Source of the DNA: Pectobacterium brasiliense
GTDB lineage: Bacteria > Pseudomonadota > Gammaproteobacteria > Enterobacterales > Enterobacteriaceae
Assembly (NCBI RefSeq): GCF_016950255.1
Contig: NZ_JACGFN010000001.1
Span: 1,984,001 to 2,048,000 of the forward strand
Direction of reading: 5' to 3'
DNA: 64,000 bases
The position numbers and the translations under genes were made by a program. The notes under the pieces were generated by a model. The model was not told where the DNA came from. It ran no database searches and saw only the letters and a program-made list of their open reading frames with translations. Positions 43,041 through 52,552 of the stretch are shown piece after piece. Position 1 is the stretch's first letter. Every line of letters begins with the position of its first letter.

Positions 43041-44366
43041 GTGAAGGAACGGAGTACAGAACTGGTTCAGGGCTTCCGCCATTCAGTTCCCTATATCAAT
43101 GCCCACCGTGGTAAAACGTTTGTCATCATGTTAGGTGGCGAAGCCATTGAACATGCCAACTTCTCTAGCATCGTAAATGATATCGGGCTGCTACACAGCC
43201 TGGGGATCAAGCTGGTCGTCGTTTATGGCGCTCGCCCCCAGATCGATGCCAACCTGACAACGCATCACTACGAGCCTCTCTACCATAAAAATACCCGCAT
43301 CACCGACAGCACCACGCTGGAACTGGTCAAGCAGGCGGCAGGAATGTTGCAGTTGGACATCACCGCCCGGCTGTCGATGAGCCTGAACAACACGCCGTTG
43401 CAAGGTGCCCACATTAATGTCGTCAGCGGTAACTTTATTATCGCGCAGCCGCTTGGCGTGGATGACGGTGTGGACTACTGCCACAGCGGCCGTATTCGCC
43501 GCATTGATGAAGAAGCCGTTCACCGCCAGTTGAATAGCGGTGCAATTGTGCTGCTCGGCCCGGTTGCGGTTTCAGTCACCGGTGAAAGTTTCAATTTAAC
43601 CTCGGAAGAGGTCGCGACCCAGCTCGCTATTAAGCTGAAAGCGGAAAAGATGATCGGTTTCTGCTCCTCGCAGGGCGTGACCAATGCAGAAGGCAACATC
43701 ATTTCCGAACTGTTCCCCGACGATGCGCAGCAGCGTATTGATGCTCTGGAACAGGCTGGTGATTACCATTCAGGTACGGTCCGATTCCTGCGCGGCGCGG
43801 TCAAAGCCTGCCGCAGCGGCGTACGCCGTAGCCACCTGATCAGCTATCAGGACGACGGCGCGCTGCTGCAAGAGCTGTTCTCACGCGACGGCATCGGTAC
43901 GCAGATCGTGATGGAAAGCGCCGAGCAGGTCCGCCGTGCAACCATCAATGATATTGGCGGTATTCTTGAACTGATTCGCCCGCTGGAAGAGCAAGGTATT
44001 CTGGTCAGACGCTCGCGTGAGCAGTTGGAAATGGAAATCGACAAATTCACCGTCGTGGTACGCGATAACCTGACTATCGCCTGCGCCGCACTTTATCCGT
44101 TCCCGGAAGAAAGCATCGGCGAAATGGCCTGCGTCGCGGTTCACCCGGATTACCGCAGTTCATCACGCGGCGATATGCTGTTACTGCGCGTTGCTGCTCA
44201 GGCACGTCAGCAGGGTCTGAAAAAACTATTCGTGCTGACGACGCACAGTATCCACTGGTTCCAGGAGCGCGGCTTTTTACCCGCCGAAGTGGAAATGCTG
44301 CCGAAGAAAAAGCAGGCGCTGTATAACTACCAGCGTCGCTCGAAGATTCTGGTGCTGGATCTCTGA
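43041..44366 (+). CDS. argA: N-acetylglutamate synthase
   Basis: First step of arginine synthesis, acetylating glutamate from acetyl-CoA; feedback-inhibited by arginine. I place the start at GTG 43041 (AGAGGG six bases before), giving 441 residues versus 443 in E. coli; ATG 43023 lies inside the operator. N-terminal amino-acid-kinase fold ([15 protein letters not shown]) and C-terminal GNAT domain ([20 protein letters not shown], then [12 protein letters not shown]). Confidence 0.96.
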   Translation: MKERSTELVQGFRHSVPYINAHRGKTFVIMLGGEAIEHANFSSIVNDIGLLHSLGIKLVVVYGARPQIDANLTTHHYEPLYHKNTRITDSTTLELVKQAAGMLQLDITARLSMSLNNTPLQGAHINVVSGNFIIAQPLGVDDGVDYCHSGRIRRIDEEAVHRQLNSGAIVLLGPVAVSVTGESFNLTSEEVATQLAIKLKAEKMIGFCSSQGVTNAEGNIISELFPDDAQQRIDALEQAGDYHSGTVRFLRGAVKACRSGVRRSHLISYQDDGALLQELFSRDGIGTQIVMESAEQVRRATINDIGGILELIRPLEEQGILVRRSREQLEMEIDKFTVVVRDNLTIACAALYPFPEESIGEMACVAVHPDYRSSSRGDMLLLRVAAQARQQGLKKLFVLTTHSIHWFQERGFLPAEVEMLPKKKQALYNYQRRSKILVLDL

Positions 44367-44391
44367 GTTATTCCGCTCGATAACGCTTCTC

Positions 44392-44424
44392 GTGGCCGAT
44401 CGTAAAATCGGCCACGTTGTTTTC
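44392..44424 (+). terminator. Terminator downstream of argA
   Basis: CGTGGCCGAT-CGTAAA-ATCGGCCACG followed by TTGTTTT, 25 bp beyond the argA stop and before the convergent dehydratase gene. Confidence 0.8.
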
Positions 44425-44449
44425 ATTCGCTCACGACGTTTTCATCCGC

Positions 44450-45646
44450 TTATGGCTGTTTGCCAAACTCACAGCTTAGTGTTGTCCACTTCCTTGCCTG
44501 TTCACTCAGCGTAAATCCTAACCCCAGACGATCGGATACCCACATGCGCCCATCGCGCAGCTCTAGCTGCTCGTTGAAGAGCGGATTCAGCCACTCAAAG
44601 TGTTCCAGCCAGGGTTCAATCGGATAGGCCGCCGCCAGATGCAAGTGCACTTCCATCGCAAAATGCGGTGCCAGTTTACGACCGTGTTTCGCGGCCAAGT
44701 CCATGATTTTCAGGAAAGGCGAAATTCCCCCCACGCGCGGTGCATCCGGCTGGACGAAATCACTGGCGTTACCGAGGATCAGCTGTTCATGCTCGCGGAA
44801 GCTGGTCAGCATCTCGCCAGTCGCAATCGGCGTATCCAGCGCCGCCGTCAGCGCCGCATGACCTTCCACATCGTAGGCATCTAGCGGTTCTTCAATCCAG
44901 ATCAGGTTAAAGGCTTCCATCTTTCTGCCCATCCGAATCGCCGTTTCACGATCCCACTGCTGATTGGCATCCACCATCAGCGGGAAGTCATCTCCCAGCG
45001 CTTCACGCACCGCCGTGAGGCGACGGATATCCTCCGCCGTATTCGGCTGGCCGACTTTCAGTTTGATCCCGCCGATACCGCTTTCACGGGAGATCACGAC
45101 ATTTTTTAATACCTGATCCAATGGCGTATGCAGGAAGCCGCCGGAGGTGTTGTAACACTGTACAGAATCACGGTGTGAGCCCAGCAGCTTCGACAGAGGC
45201 AGACCTGCACGTTTGGCTTTCATATCCCACAGCGCGATGTCGAGCGGAGAAATCGCCTGCACCGCCATCCCACTGCGGCCAACCGATGCGCCAGCCCATA
45301 GCAGCTTGGTATAGATCTTATCGATATCGTTTGGATCTTCGCCCAGCAGATTATCGGCAATCTCTTTCGCGTGGGCATAAATTCCTTGTCCGCCCGCCCG
45401 CTTGGAGTAACTGAACCCGACCCCTTCAAACCCATCACGACTGCGGATTTCCGCAAAAATAATGGCGACTTCGGTTAGCGGTTTCTGCCTGCCGGTCAGT
45501 ACTTTCGCATCACTCACCGGCGTTGCCAGCGGCAAAAACGCCAGAGAGAGTTTTACCCATTCGATTCGATCGCCCGACTCGGCAGCCGTTCTGACGTTCG
45601 TGACTTTTGCATAGCTAACCGCTGCTGAATTTGCACTGATGGTCAT
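44450..45646 (-). CDS. L-talarate/galactarate dehydratase
   Basis: Enolase-superfamily sugar-acid dehydratase, 398 residues, very like the Salmonella L-talarate/galactarate dehydratase. All key residues sit at the positions known for that enzyme: Lys195 and Lys197 in GGIKLKVG, metal ligands Asp226, Glu252 and Glu278, and the catalytic His328 in LAPHFAMEVHLH. Product is 5-keto-4-deoxy-glucarate. No transporter or aldolase lies beside it, unlike many catabolic operons. It is inserted between argA and recD relative to E. coli, with a divergent LacI-type regulator and two matching operators. Confidence 0.93.
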   Translation of the reverse strand: MTISANSAAVSYAKVTNVRTAAESGDRIEWVKLSLAFLPLATPVSDAKVLTGRQKPLTEVAIIFAEIRSRDGFEGVGFSYSKRAGGQGIYAHAKEIADNLLGEDPNDIDKIYTKLLWAGASVGRSGMAVQAISPLDIALWDMKAKRAGLPLSKLLGSHRDSVQCYNTSGGFLHTPLDQVLKNVVISRESGIGGIKLKVGQPNTAEDIRRLTAVREALGDDFPLMVDANQQWDRETAIRMGRKMEAFNLIWIEEPLDAYDVEGHAALTAALDTPIATGEMLTSFREHEQLILGNASDFVQPDAPRVGGISPFLKIMDLAAKHGRKLAPHFAMEVHLHLAAAYPIEPWLEHFEWLNPLFNEQLELRDGRMWVSDRLGLGFTLSEQARKWTTLSCEFGKQP

Positions 45647-45662
45647 GTCTCACCTCGTAAAA

Positions 45663-45676
45663 TGATTGCGCTAACA
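45663..45676. promoter_or_regulatory. LacI-type operator 1 (dehydratase-proximal)
   Basis: TGATTGCGCTAACA, a 14-bp imperfect palindrome with the central CG typical of LacI-family operators, 17 bp upstream of the dehydratase ATG. Confidence 0.65.
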
Positions 45677-45781
45677 TTCATAAACAGAAGGAAGATAGCG
45701 ATAAATGAAGAAAAAACATGCAACTCAGATCACATAATAATCATTATCACGATAAAACTGTTCATCGAGAGACAAAATTAA

Positions 45782-45795
45782 TGATTGCGCAATCA
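45782..45795. promoter_or_regulatory. LacI-type operator 2 (perfect palindrome)
   Basis: TGATTGCGCAATCA, a perfect 14-bp palindrome with central CG, sharing the half-site TGATTGC with operator 1. Centre-to-centre distance is 119 bp, suitable for looping. The remainder of the 314-bp divergent region shows no other clear signal. Confidence 0.7.
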
Positions 45796-45960
45796 CCAAA
45801 AAAAGTAAGAGGATACAGCGGGAATACAGCCCAGCCAGCCCGAAAAAGCGAGACAATCCGGCAGGTTGTCAGAAACACAGGCGACTGGTAAACCGATGTG
45901 CCATCAACGATAATCCAGCGACATGTGAATGTGCGCGCAGCCTCAGAAGGGAACCCGTGA

Positions 45961-46983
45961 TTGAAACGCGATAAGAACGCCAGCAGCATGCCGCCACGTG
46001 CTCCCACGCTTGAAGATGTGGCGCGTGCCGCAGGCATTTCGCCCATGACCGTCAGCCGCGCGTTGAACAATCCGAAGATTGTTCGTGCAGAAACCGTGAA
46101 TAAGGTGATGGAAGCGGTACGCGCTACGGGCTATATCCCTAATATGTTAGCGGGTGGACTCGCCTCCCGACGCAGTAAGCTGATTGCTGTCGTGGTGCCG
46201 CAAATCAATAACAACATGTTCGTTGATACCGTTCAGGCGATCAGCGATGAGCTGGCCGCACGCGGTTACCACATGCTGCTGTGCGTCGCTGGCTATACCA
46301 ATGAATCCGAGGCAGAGATTGTCGCTACCCTGCTTTCTCGTCGCCCGGACGGCATCGTTCTCACCGGTATTCACCACACGCCCGAGCTCAAACGTCTTCT
46401 GCTCAACGCCACGATCCCCGTCGTCGAAATCTGGGATCTCACCCCGACACCGCTCGATATGCTGGTCGGTTTTTCTCATGAAAGCATCGGGAACGCCATC
46501 GGGCATTATTTGCTGGGTAAAGGACATTCGCGCTTCGGTCTGGTGTGGACTGAAGACGCACGTGCCGGGCTGCGTAAGAAAGGGATTTACGACGTCATAC
46601 AAAAACAGCCAAATGGTTATGTACGTGAGGCCATCGCCCCGTGGCCTGCGACGCTGGCGCTAGGGCGACAAGGGCTGAGCGATCTGCTCGCCGGTGGCGA
46701 GGATTTTGATGCCATTATTTGCAGTTCCGATACGCTGGCGCAGGGGGTGATGATCGAAGCCGCCGCCAGAGGATTAGCCGTACCGAAGCAACTGGCCGTC
46801 ATGGGATTTGGCGATCTCGATTTCGCTGCACACAGCACACCGACCATTACCACGGTCAGAGTCGATCGCTGGAAGATCGGCACCGACGCGGCGGCAATGC
46901 TGGCAGAAAAAATTGAGGGGAAAAGCGTGCCCTCCCCCATCATGGATATCGGTTTTTCACTGATTGAACGCGAATCCGCCTGA
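45961..46983 (+). CDS. LacI/GntR-family transcriptional regulator
   Basis: 340-residue regulator: helix-turn-helix TLEDVARAAGISPMTVSRAL (residues 16-35), hinge helix (NMLAGGLASRRSK) and a periplasmic-binding-type ligand domain, most like the GntR branch. Start is a TTG at 45961 with GAAGGG upstream; ATG 45988 is possible but would cut close to the DNA-binding domain and lacks a ribosome-binding sequence. It is divergent from the talarate/galactarate dehydratase, its likely target through the two palindromes between them; a hexarate or derivative is the likely effector (inference). Confidence 0.9.
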   Translation: MKRDKNASSMPPRAPTLEDVARAAGISPMTVSRALNNPKIVRAETVNKVMEAVRATGYIPNMLAGGLASRRSKLIAVVVPQINNNMFVDTVQAISDELAARGYHMLLCVAGYTNESEAEIVATLLSRRPDGIVLTGIHHTPELKRLLLNATIPVVEIWDLTPTPLDMLVGFSHESIGNAIGHYLLGKGHSRFGLVWTEDARAGLRKKGIYDVIQKQPNGYVREAIAPWPATLALGRQGLSDLLAGGEDFDAIICSSDTLAQGVMIEAAARGLAVPKQLAVMGFGDLDFAAHSTPTITTVRVDRWKIGTDAAAMLAEKIEGKSVPSPIMDIGFSLIERESA

Positions 46984-47022
46984 CGTTCTATTCATTTGAC
47001 GTTCTAACCACCTGACGTTCTA
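46981..47022. repeat. Three TGACGTTCTA direct repeats at the end of the regulator gene
   Basis: TGACGTTCTA occurs at 46981, 46997 and 47013, an exact 16-bp period; the first contains the TGA stop codon of the regulator. A lone inverted ACGTCA follows at 47031. No terminator is evident in this gap; the repeat origin is unknown. Confidence 0.7.
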
Positions 47023-47108
47023 TCCGCCACACGTCAAACTTCATGTACGCTGGCTGCCCTTACCGACTCGGCCTGTCGTGGGCCTCGTCAGTCTATAACG
47101 CAAATGCA

Positions 47109-48974
47109 TTAAGGTGTGTCGCCATTCATCAGTGCGCTAATTCTCTCTTCCAACCCGCTATAGCGCTGCGTTGGCGTTTTCACCGCCCGGCAGAGAATGC
47201 GAACGTCGGTATAGAGTGACAAACGCTGGCGTGCACGCGTGATGGCGGTATACACCAGCTCCCGCGTCAGCACCGGTAAATAGTGGTTCGGCAGCACCAG
47301 CGCCGTATGATCAAACTCCGATCCCTGCGATTTATGCACCGTCATGGCATAGGCCGTTTCATGCGGCGGCAGACGGCTTGGCGTAACGTCTTTGGTTTCA
47401 CCATTTGGCAACGGGAAAAATACGCGCAGTTCTCCGTTGTCTCCCATCATGGCAATACCGATATCCCCATTGAACAGGCCTAATGCGGCATCGTTACGCT
47501 CAATCATGACCGGTCGGCCGGGATACCAACGGTTAAGCGGATTACGGTTGCGCTGAATCAGCCCAGCCTGATGCAAAGCCTGTTCGATGCGCTGATTCAG
47601 CCCTGCTACGCCAAATGGCCCTTCGCGCAATGCGCACAGCTGGCGATAGCGCTGGAAGGCAAGCAGCACAGCGTCCGGCGTGGCTCCCGCCGCCACAAGC
47701 TGTAGATAATCACGATACCCTTCGACGCACTGTGCCAGCATGACCTGATACTCTTCAGCCTCGGTTAACGGGCTACAGGTAATGTCGGCAAACTCGCCGT
47801 TCAGCACCGCGCGTACACGAGCATCATCACCGCCGTTCACCGCCAGCGCCAGTTGTCCAATCCCGGAATGCGGATCGAAACGGTAGCTCCGGCGTAACAG
47901 ACAAATACTGTCACTGACCGTCGATTGCCCTTCAGGGCCGCTTTCATCCAGCTTACAACCCGTCAGCCGCTGCAATTGCTGCGCCCGTACACGGCTATAG
48001 CCAGCCTCGGCAAAACGGCAGATATCGCCCAACACCGCCCCCGCCTCGACGGACGCCAGCTGATCGCGGTCACCCAGAAAGATAATTCTGGCGTGTGGCG
48101 GAAGCGCGGCGATCACGTTTGCCATCATCGGCAGATCGACCATCGACGCCTCATCCACAATCAGTACATCCAAATGTAGCGGGTTGTCCTGATGGTGACG
48201 TAGGCGCTGACTGTCTGTCACCGCCCCCAAAAGCCGATGCAGCGTTGTCGCTTCCTGCGGAAACGCGTCCCGCAACAAAGGATCCACCTCAAGACGGTGC
48301 AGAGCCTGTCCCAGCGACTCCGTGAGCCGCGCAGCCGCTTTCCCGGTCGGCGCAGCCAGTTGAATACGTAACGTTTCTCCCATATTCAGCTCAATTAGCG
48401 CCGCCAGCAATTTGGCTACCGTCGTGGTTTTCCCCGTCCCCGGCCCGCCAGAAATCACCGCAATGCGGCGCGTCAAGGCGACAGCCGCGGCCACCTTCTG
48501 CCAGTTAACCTCTTCGCCTGCGTCAGGAAACAGCCGATCCAAAACCGCTCGGATCGCTGGTTCATCGACGGAGAACGTATCGCGTTCGCTGGCGATAAAC
48601 CGCGCCACGCGGCCTTCACTCTGCCAGCTACGCTGTAAATACAGCTTTTCTCCTTGCAGCACCAGCGGCGTCGGCTGACTGCCGTCGCTGACGGCATCGG
48701 ACGCCAGTAAACGCTGACGCCATGCGGCAACCGTGTTTAGCCCTGCCTCCGTGAGCAGCTGTTGTGCCAGTTCAGGCTCGCGGCCGTCAAACAGCGTCTG
48801 GGCCTGCAAGTTCTCCAGCGGCAAACACACGTGCCCCGCGCCCGAATGTGCACTCAGGCAGGCGGCGGCCAACAGCAGATCGGGCTGCGCTTCATCCGCC
48901 AGCATTCTGGCGAACTGAACATCCAGCGGACGCAGTAACCGACGCGCCAGTGCCATTTCAAGTAACGCTATCAT
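47109..48974 (-). CDS. recD: Exodeoxyribonuclease V alpha subunit RecD
   Basis: 5'-3' helicase motor of RecBCD, the main double-strand-break processing enzyme. 621 residues (E. coli 608). Walker A VISGGPGTGKTTTVAKLL near residue 175, Walker B LIVDEASMVD, and the C-terminal helicase motif MTVHKSQGSEFDH. The start codon overlaps the recB stop (ATGA), ensuring coupled synthesis. It is the last gene of recC-ptrA-recB-recD. Confidence 0.97.
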   Translation of the reverse strand: MIALLEMALARRLLRPLDVQFARMLADEAQPDLLLAAACLSAHSGAGHVCLPLENLQAQTLFDGREPELAQQLLTEAGLNTVAAWRQRLLASDAVSDGSQPTPLVLQGEKLYLQRSWQSEGRVARFIASERDTFSVDEPAIRAVLDRLFPDAGEEVNWQKVAAAVALTRRIAVISGGPGTGKTTTVAKLLAALIELNMGETLRIQLAAPTGKAAARLTESLGQALHRLEVDPLLRDAFPQEATTLHRLLGAVTDSQRLRHHQDNPLHLDVLIVDEASMVDLPMMANVIAALPPHARIIFLGDRDQLASVEAGAVLGDICRFAEAGYSRVRAQQLQRLTGCKLDESGPEGQSTVSDSICLLRRSYRFDPHSGIGQLALAVNGGDDARVRAVLNGEFADITCSPLTEAEEYQVMLAQCVEGYRDYLQLVAAGATPDAVLLAFQRYRQLCALREGPFGVAGLNQRIEQALHQAGLIQRNRNPLNRWYPGRPVMIERNDAALGLFNGDIGIAMMGDNGELRVFFPLPNGETKDVTPSRLPPHETAYAMTVHKSQGSEFDHTALVLPNHYLPVLTRELVYTAITRARQRLSLYTDVRILCRAVKTPTQRYSGLEERISALMNGDTP

Positions 48975-51900
48975 GGGGGAATTCCTGTATCAGCATCGTC
49001 AGACGTCTTTCCCTTAAAGAGCGCATCAAGCCCGAAAACAAATTCAGCAGAGGGACGACAGGCAAAGATGCCATTGCCAGGGTGAGATTCCTCAACGCCG
49101 CGTAAAAACAGATAAAACACCCCGCCAAAATGGCGCTCATAGTCATAATCCGCAATGCGATGACGCAGATAACGGTGCAAAGCCAGCGTGTAGAGCTGGT
49201 ATTGCAGGTCATAACGATGTTCGGCCATCGACTGCATCATGGCAGTTTGGGTGTACGCACTGGCATCAGGGCCGAGCCAATTGGACTTATAGTCCAGCAG
49301 GTAATAACGCCCTTCCCAGCGGAACACCAGATCGATAAACCCTTTCAGCATGCCTTTCACCTGCTGAAAAGAGAGCGCCGGACAACGTGCAGATAGCGGG
49401 TCGTGATGTTTCGCCAGCCGATCGAGCTGCGCCGCCTGTATTGGCGCACCAATCGGTATATAGAACTGTAATTCAGCCTGCTTATCGGCGTTCTCCAGTG
49501 CCGATAGCGCGATCCCTTGCTCATTAAGCGGCGTATGCAAAAGCGTATCCATCCACGCCTTTAACACCGGGTGCCAGTGCGCTTCAAATCCCTGTAGCTG
49601 CAGCTGTTCGGCTAACCAGTCATCCTCAACGGGCTGAGTGAAATCCAGCGTTTCAAACAGGCTATGTAAAAACGTTCCCGGACTCGCGCCGCGCGGGAAC
49701 GTATGCGGCGTCAGTTGGGTTTCGTCCGCTTCCTGACGCTCGCCTATCGCTTCGATATCCAGACGCGGCACCAGATCCTGCGCACTGGCAGACCCATGCT
49801 GCTGAAGCCCCGAATAGCTGGTTACTCGCCAGCCGTCGCGCAGTTGGCGTTCGATGTGGCGAGCCCGCAGCTCGGCCAGTTCCGGTCTATCCGGCTGCCA
49901 ACGCTGTTCTTCCATCGCCTGTAACGGTGTTAATGCGACACCGTCGCCAACCATGCCTTCCAGCTCGCTGACTAACGTGGCAGCTTCAGCTTCTTTACCG
50001 CGCTGGAGTAAATAGCCCAGCGCGCTCTGGTGCATATCGCTGCTGCCATCTTTCTTACGCGACCGCTGAACCGGCGCAACGCCTACGCTACAGTGGTAGA
50101 TAGAACGGGTTAACGCGACATACAGCAAACGTAAATCTTCCGCCAGCCGCTCTTCTTCCGCTAGCGTCTGGCTTTCTTCATTATTTTGCAGATCCAACAC
50201 GGCCTGATAGCTTTCGCGATCGTGATAAATCCCCTGATCCTGCACGCGGAAGTTACTGATGAAAGGTAGCCATACCAGCGGGTATTCGAGCCCTTTCGAT
50301 TTGTGGATCGTCACGATCTGCACCAGGTGACGATCGCTTTCCAGACGTAGCTGCTGATTCTCTGCCTGCGGATTAGGTTGAACAATCTGCTGTGATAGCC
50401 AGCGCACCAGCGCATGTTCGCTATCAAGGGTTGCGGAGGCATCCTGCAATAACTCACCGATATGCAGAATATCGGTAATGCGGCGCTCACCCTCCGCGCT
50501 CGCCAGCAGGTTCTCCGCCAGCTGATGTCGGCTCATCAGCGCACGCAGCATCGGCAGTACGCCGCGCTGACGCCACAGAGCACGGTAACCCGCAAATTCA
50601 TCTACCAACGCATCCCACGCAGCTTCGCTTTGCCCTAATGCATCAACCTGTTCGGCATCCAGCCCCATCAGGGCCGTCGCCATCGCGCTGCGTAACGTGC
50701 GCTCCTGTTCCGGTGCCAGCACCGCCTGCAACAGCCACAACATATCGCTGGCTTCCGGCGTGCTGAATACGCTGTCGCGATTGGACAGATAAACCGAAGG
50801 AATGGACAAACGGCTCAGCGCGTCACGAATCAGCGAGGCTTCACGCCGGCTACGCACCAGCACACTCATGTCGGATGCCCTGACCAAACGGCGGGAGTCA
50901 TCAGTAACCAGCCAGGCTTCATTGCGCTGACTGGCCGCCAGCCAGTCACGAATCTGCGCCGCACACTGACGCGCCATCTGTTGTTGATAATCTCCTACGC
51001 CAATCGGTTCCGAACCCGTTAGCCAGAATTGCAGCGCAGGCTGAGGCTGCCCTGCAACCTCAAACACCAAACCGCGCTTGGACTCAGCAGGCTTGACCGG
51101 CAGGAAAGGAATGTTTTGAAAAATAAAAGGAGAGTCGAGGCGTTCAAACAGACGATTAACGCCATGTACCATCTGGTGCGACGAGCGCCAGTTCGTACCC
51201 AGCGTATAATGCGCGGCGACTTCTCCGCGTGCGTGCATGTAGGTAAAAATATCCGCACCGCGAAACGCATAAATAGCCTGCTTAGGGTCACCGATCAGCA
51301 ATAGCCCACACTGCGACTGCCCGACATACAACATTCTGAAAATACGGTACTGTTGAGGATCGGTATCCTGAAATTCATCGATCATCGCCACCGGATAGCG
51401 TTCGCGAATGGCGCTGGCAAGCTGTTCCCCACCAGACTCCTGCAACGCAACATCCAAACGGCTCAGCAGATCGTCAAACCCCAGCTCTGCTCGCTGTCGT
51501 TTTTCCTCACTCACCGACTCGCGGATCGCCGACAGCGCGCGAACAATGACTAAATCGCGCAGCGACAGCGGCGCTTCAAGCAGCCGTTCGGTCTCATCAA
51601 AGAGGGTATGGACAGGCGGCTCGCCTTTCTTCGTTTTCTCGATTAGCGTTTGCTGGGCAAATCTCACCAGATCTTTCGGCAGTTGGTAATCCAGCGTCGG
51701 CTGCTCTGCCCACAGCGTGACTTTCTGTAGCCAGTTGGGAAGATGCTTACTGCTGTAGCTGCGTTTATCGACGCCAGAAGCACTAATCAGCGCTTCCAGA
51801 TCCGCGGCTGATGCCAGCCAGCGTTGTTTGTACGCATCGATCGTCGCCACGATCTTCTCATGTCGACTCAGCAGCGTTTCGTCTTCTTCTGGCGGCAAGC

Positions 51901-52552
51901 GAAACGCAGGCGCTTCACCATGCAGATAAGGCGCCAGATCGGCCAACAGGTTTTCCGGTCCTTTCCACTCCAGACCGACAATGCGTGCAACCTCGACTGG
52001 CAGCGGGTAGCAATAACGGCGCCAGAAATCAGCGCAGGCCTGACGGCGCAGCGGCTGTTCATCTTCTATCAGCACCTGTTCGAAAAGCACGCCGGATTCA
52101 AACGCATTGGTACTGAGCATACGCTGGCAGAAGCCGTGGATCGTGTAGATCGCCGCTTCATCCATTTGTCGTTCGGCCGCCAGCAATACGTCGGCCGCAT
52201 CGCGGTGGTCCGAAATCTCCGCCAGCAACTGCGCTAGCGAAGCATCTTTAGGCTTCTCCGCCTCTTCACCCTGCGCGCTTTTACGCAGGCAGGCGATGCG
52301 CAACGCGTGAATTCTGGCACGAATACGCTCCCGCAACTCTTCGGTCGCAGCCTCCGTAAAGGTCACAACCAGAATTTCTTCGACCAGTAGTGGACGTGGA
52401 TACGCGGCTTGCTTCCCCAGCCCCAATAGCAGGCGCAGGTAAAGCGCAGCCAGCGTATAGGTTTTCCCCGTTCCGGCCGACGCCTCAATCAGCCGCTCCC
52501 CGAGGAGCGGCAACGTCATAACGTCTAATGATTGCGGCGCGGCATTTTTCAT
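48971..52552 (-). CDS. recB: Exodeoxyribonuclease V beta subunit RecB
   Basis: 3'-5' helicase and nuclease subunit of RecBCD, also loading RecA after Chi. 1193 residues (E. coli 1180). UvrD-type Walker A LIEASAGTGKTYTLAALYL near residue 21, motif II AMIDEFQDTDP, and the C-terminal PD-(D/E)XK nuclease site in GFIDLVFRWEGRYYLLDYKS near residue 1080. Start overlaps the ptrA stop by 4 bp. The size is normal and no break is seen. Confidence 0.98.
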   Translation of the reverse strand: MKNAAPQSLDVMTLPLLGERLIEASAGTGKTYTLAALYLRLLLGLGKQAAYPRPLLVEEILVVTFTEAATEELRERIRARIHALRIACLRKSAQGEEAEKPKDASLAQLLAEISDHRDAADVLLAAERQMDEAAIYTIHGFCQRMLSTNAFESGVLFEQVLIEDEQPLRRQACADFWRRYCYPLPVEVARIVGLEWKGPENLLADLAPYLHGEAPAFRLPPEEDETLLSRHEKIVATIDAYKQRWLASAADLEALISASGVDKRSYSSKHLPNWLQKVTLWAEQPTLDYQLPKDLVRFAQQTLIEKTKKGEPPVHTLFDETERLLEAPLSLRDLVIVRALSAIRESVSEEKRQRAELGFDDLLSRLDVALQESGGEQLASAIRERYPVAMIDEFQDTDPQQYRIFRMLYVGQSQCGLLLIGDPKQAIYAFRGADIFTYMHARGEVAAHYTLGTNWRSSHQMVHGVNRLFERLDSPFIFQNIPFLPVKPAESKRGLVFEVAGQPQPALQFWLTGSEPIGVGDYQQQMARQCAAQIRDWLAASQRNEAWLVTDDSRRLVRASDMSVLVRSRREASLIRDALSRLSIPSVYLSNRDSVFSTPEASDMLWLLQAVLAPEQERTLRSAMATALMGLDAEQVDALGQSEAAWDALVDEFAGYRALWRQRGVLPMLRALMSRHQLAENLLASAEGERRITDILHIGELLQDASATLDSEHALVRWLSQQIVQPNPQAENQQLRLESDRHLVQIVTIHKSKGLEYPLVWLPFISNFRVQDQGIYHDRESYQAVLDLQNNEESQTLAEEERLAEDLRLLYVALTRSIYHCSVGVAPVQRSRKKDGSSDMHQSALGYLLQRGKEAEAATLVSELEGMVGDGVALTPLQAMEEQRWQPDRPELAELRARHIERQLRDGWRVTSYSGLQQHGSASAQDLVPRLDIEAIGERQEADETQLTPHTFPRGASPGTFLHSLFETLDFTQPVEDDWLAEQLQLQGFEAHWHPVLKAWMDTLLHTPLNEQGIALSALENADKQAELQFYIPIGAPIQAAQLDRLAKHHDPLSARCPALSFQQVKGMLKGFIDLVFRWEGRYYLLDYKSNWLGPDASAYTQTAMMQSMAEHRYDLQYQLYTLALHRYLRHRIADYDYERHFGGVFYLFLRGVEESHPGNGIFACRPSAEFVFGLDALFKGKTSDDADTGIPP

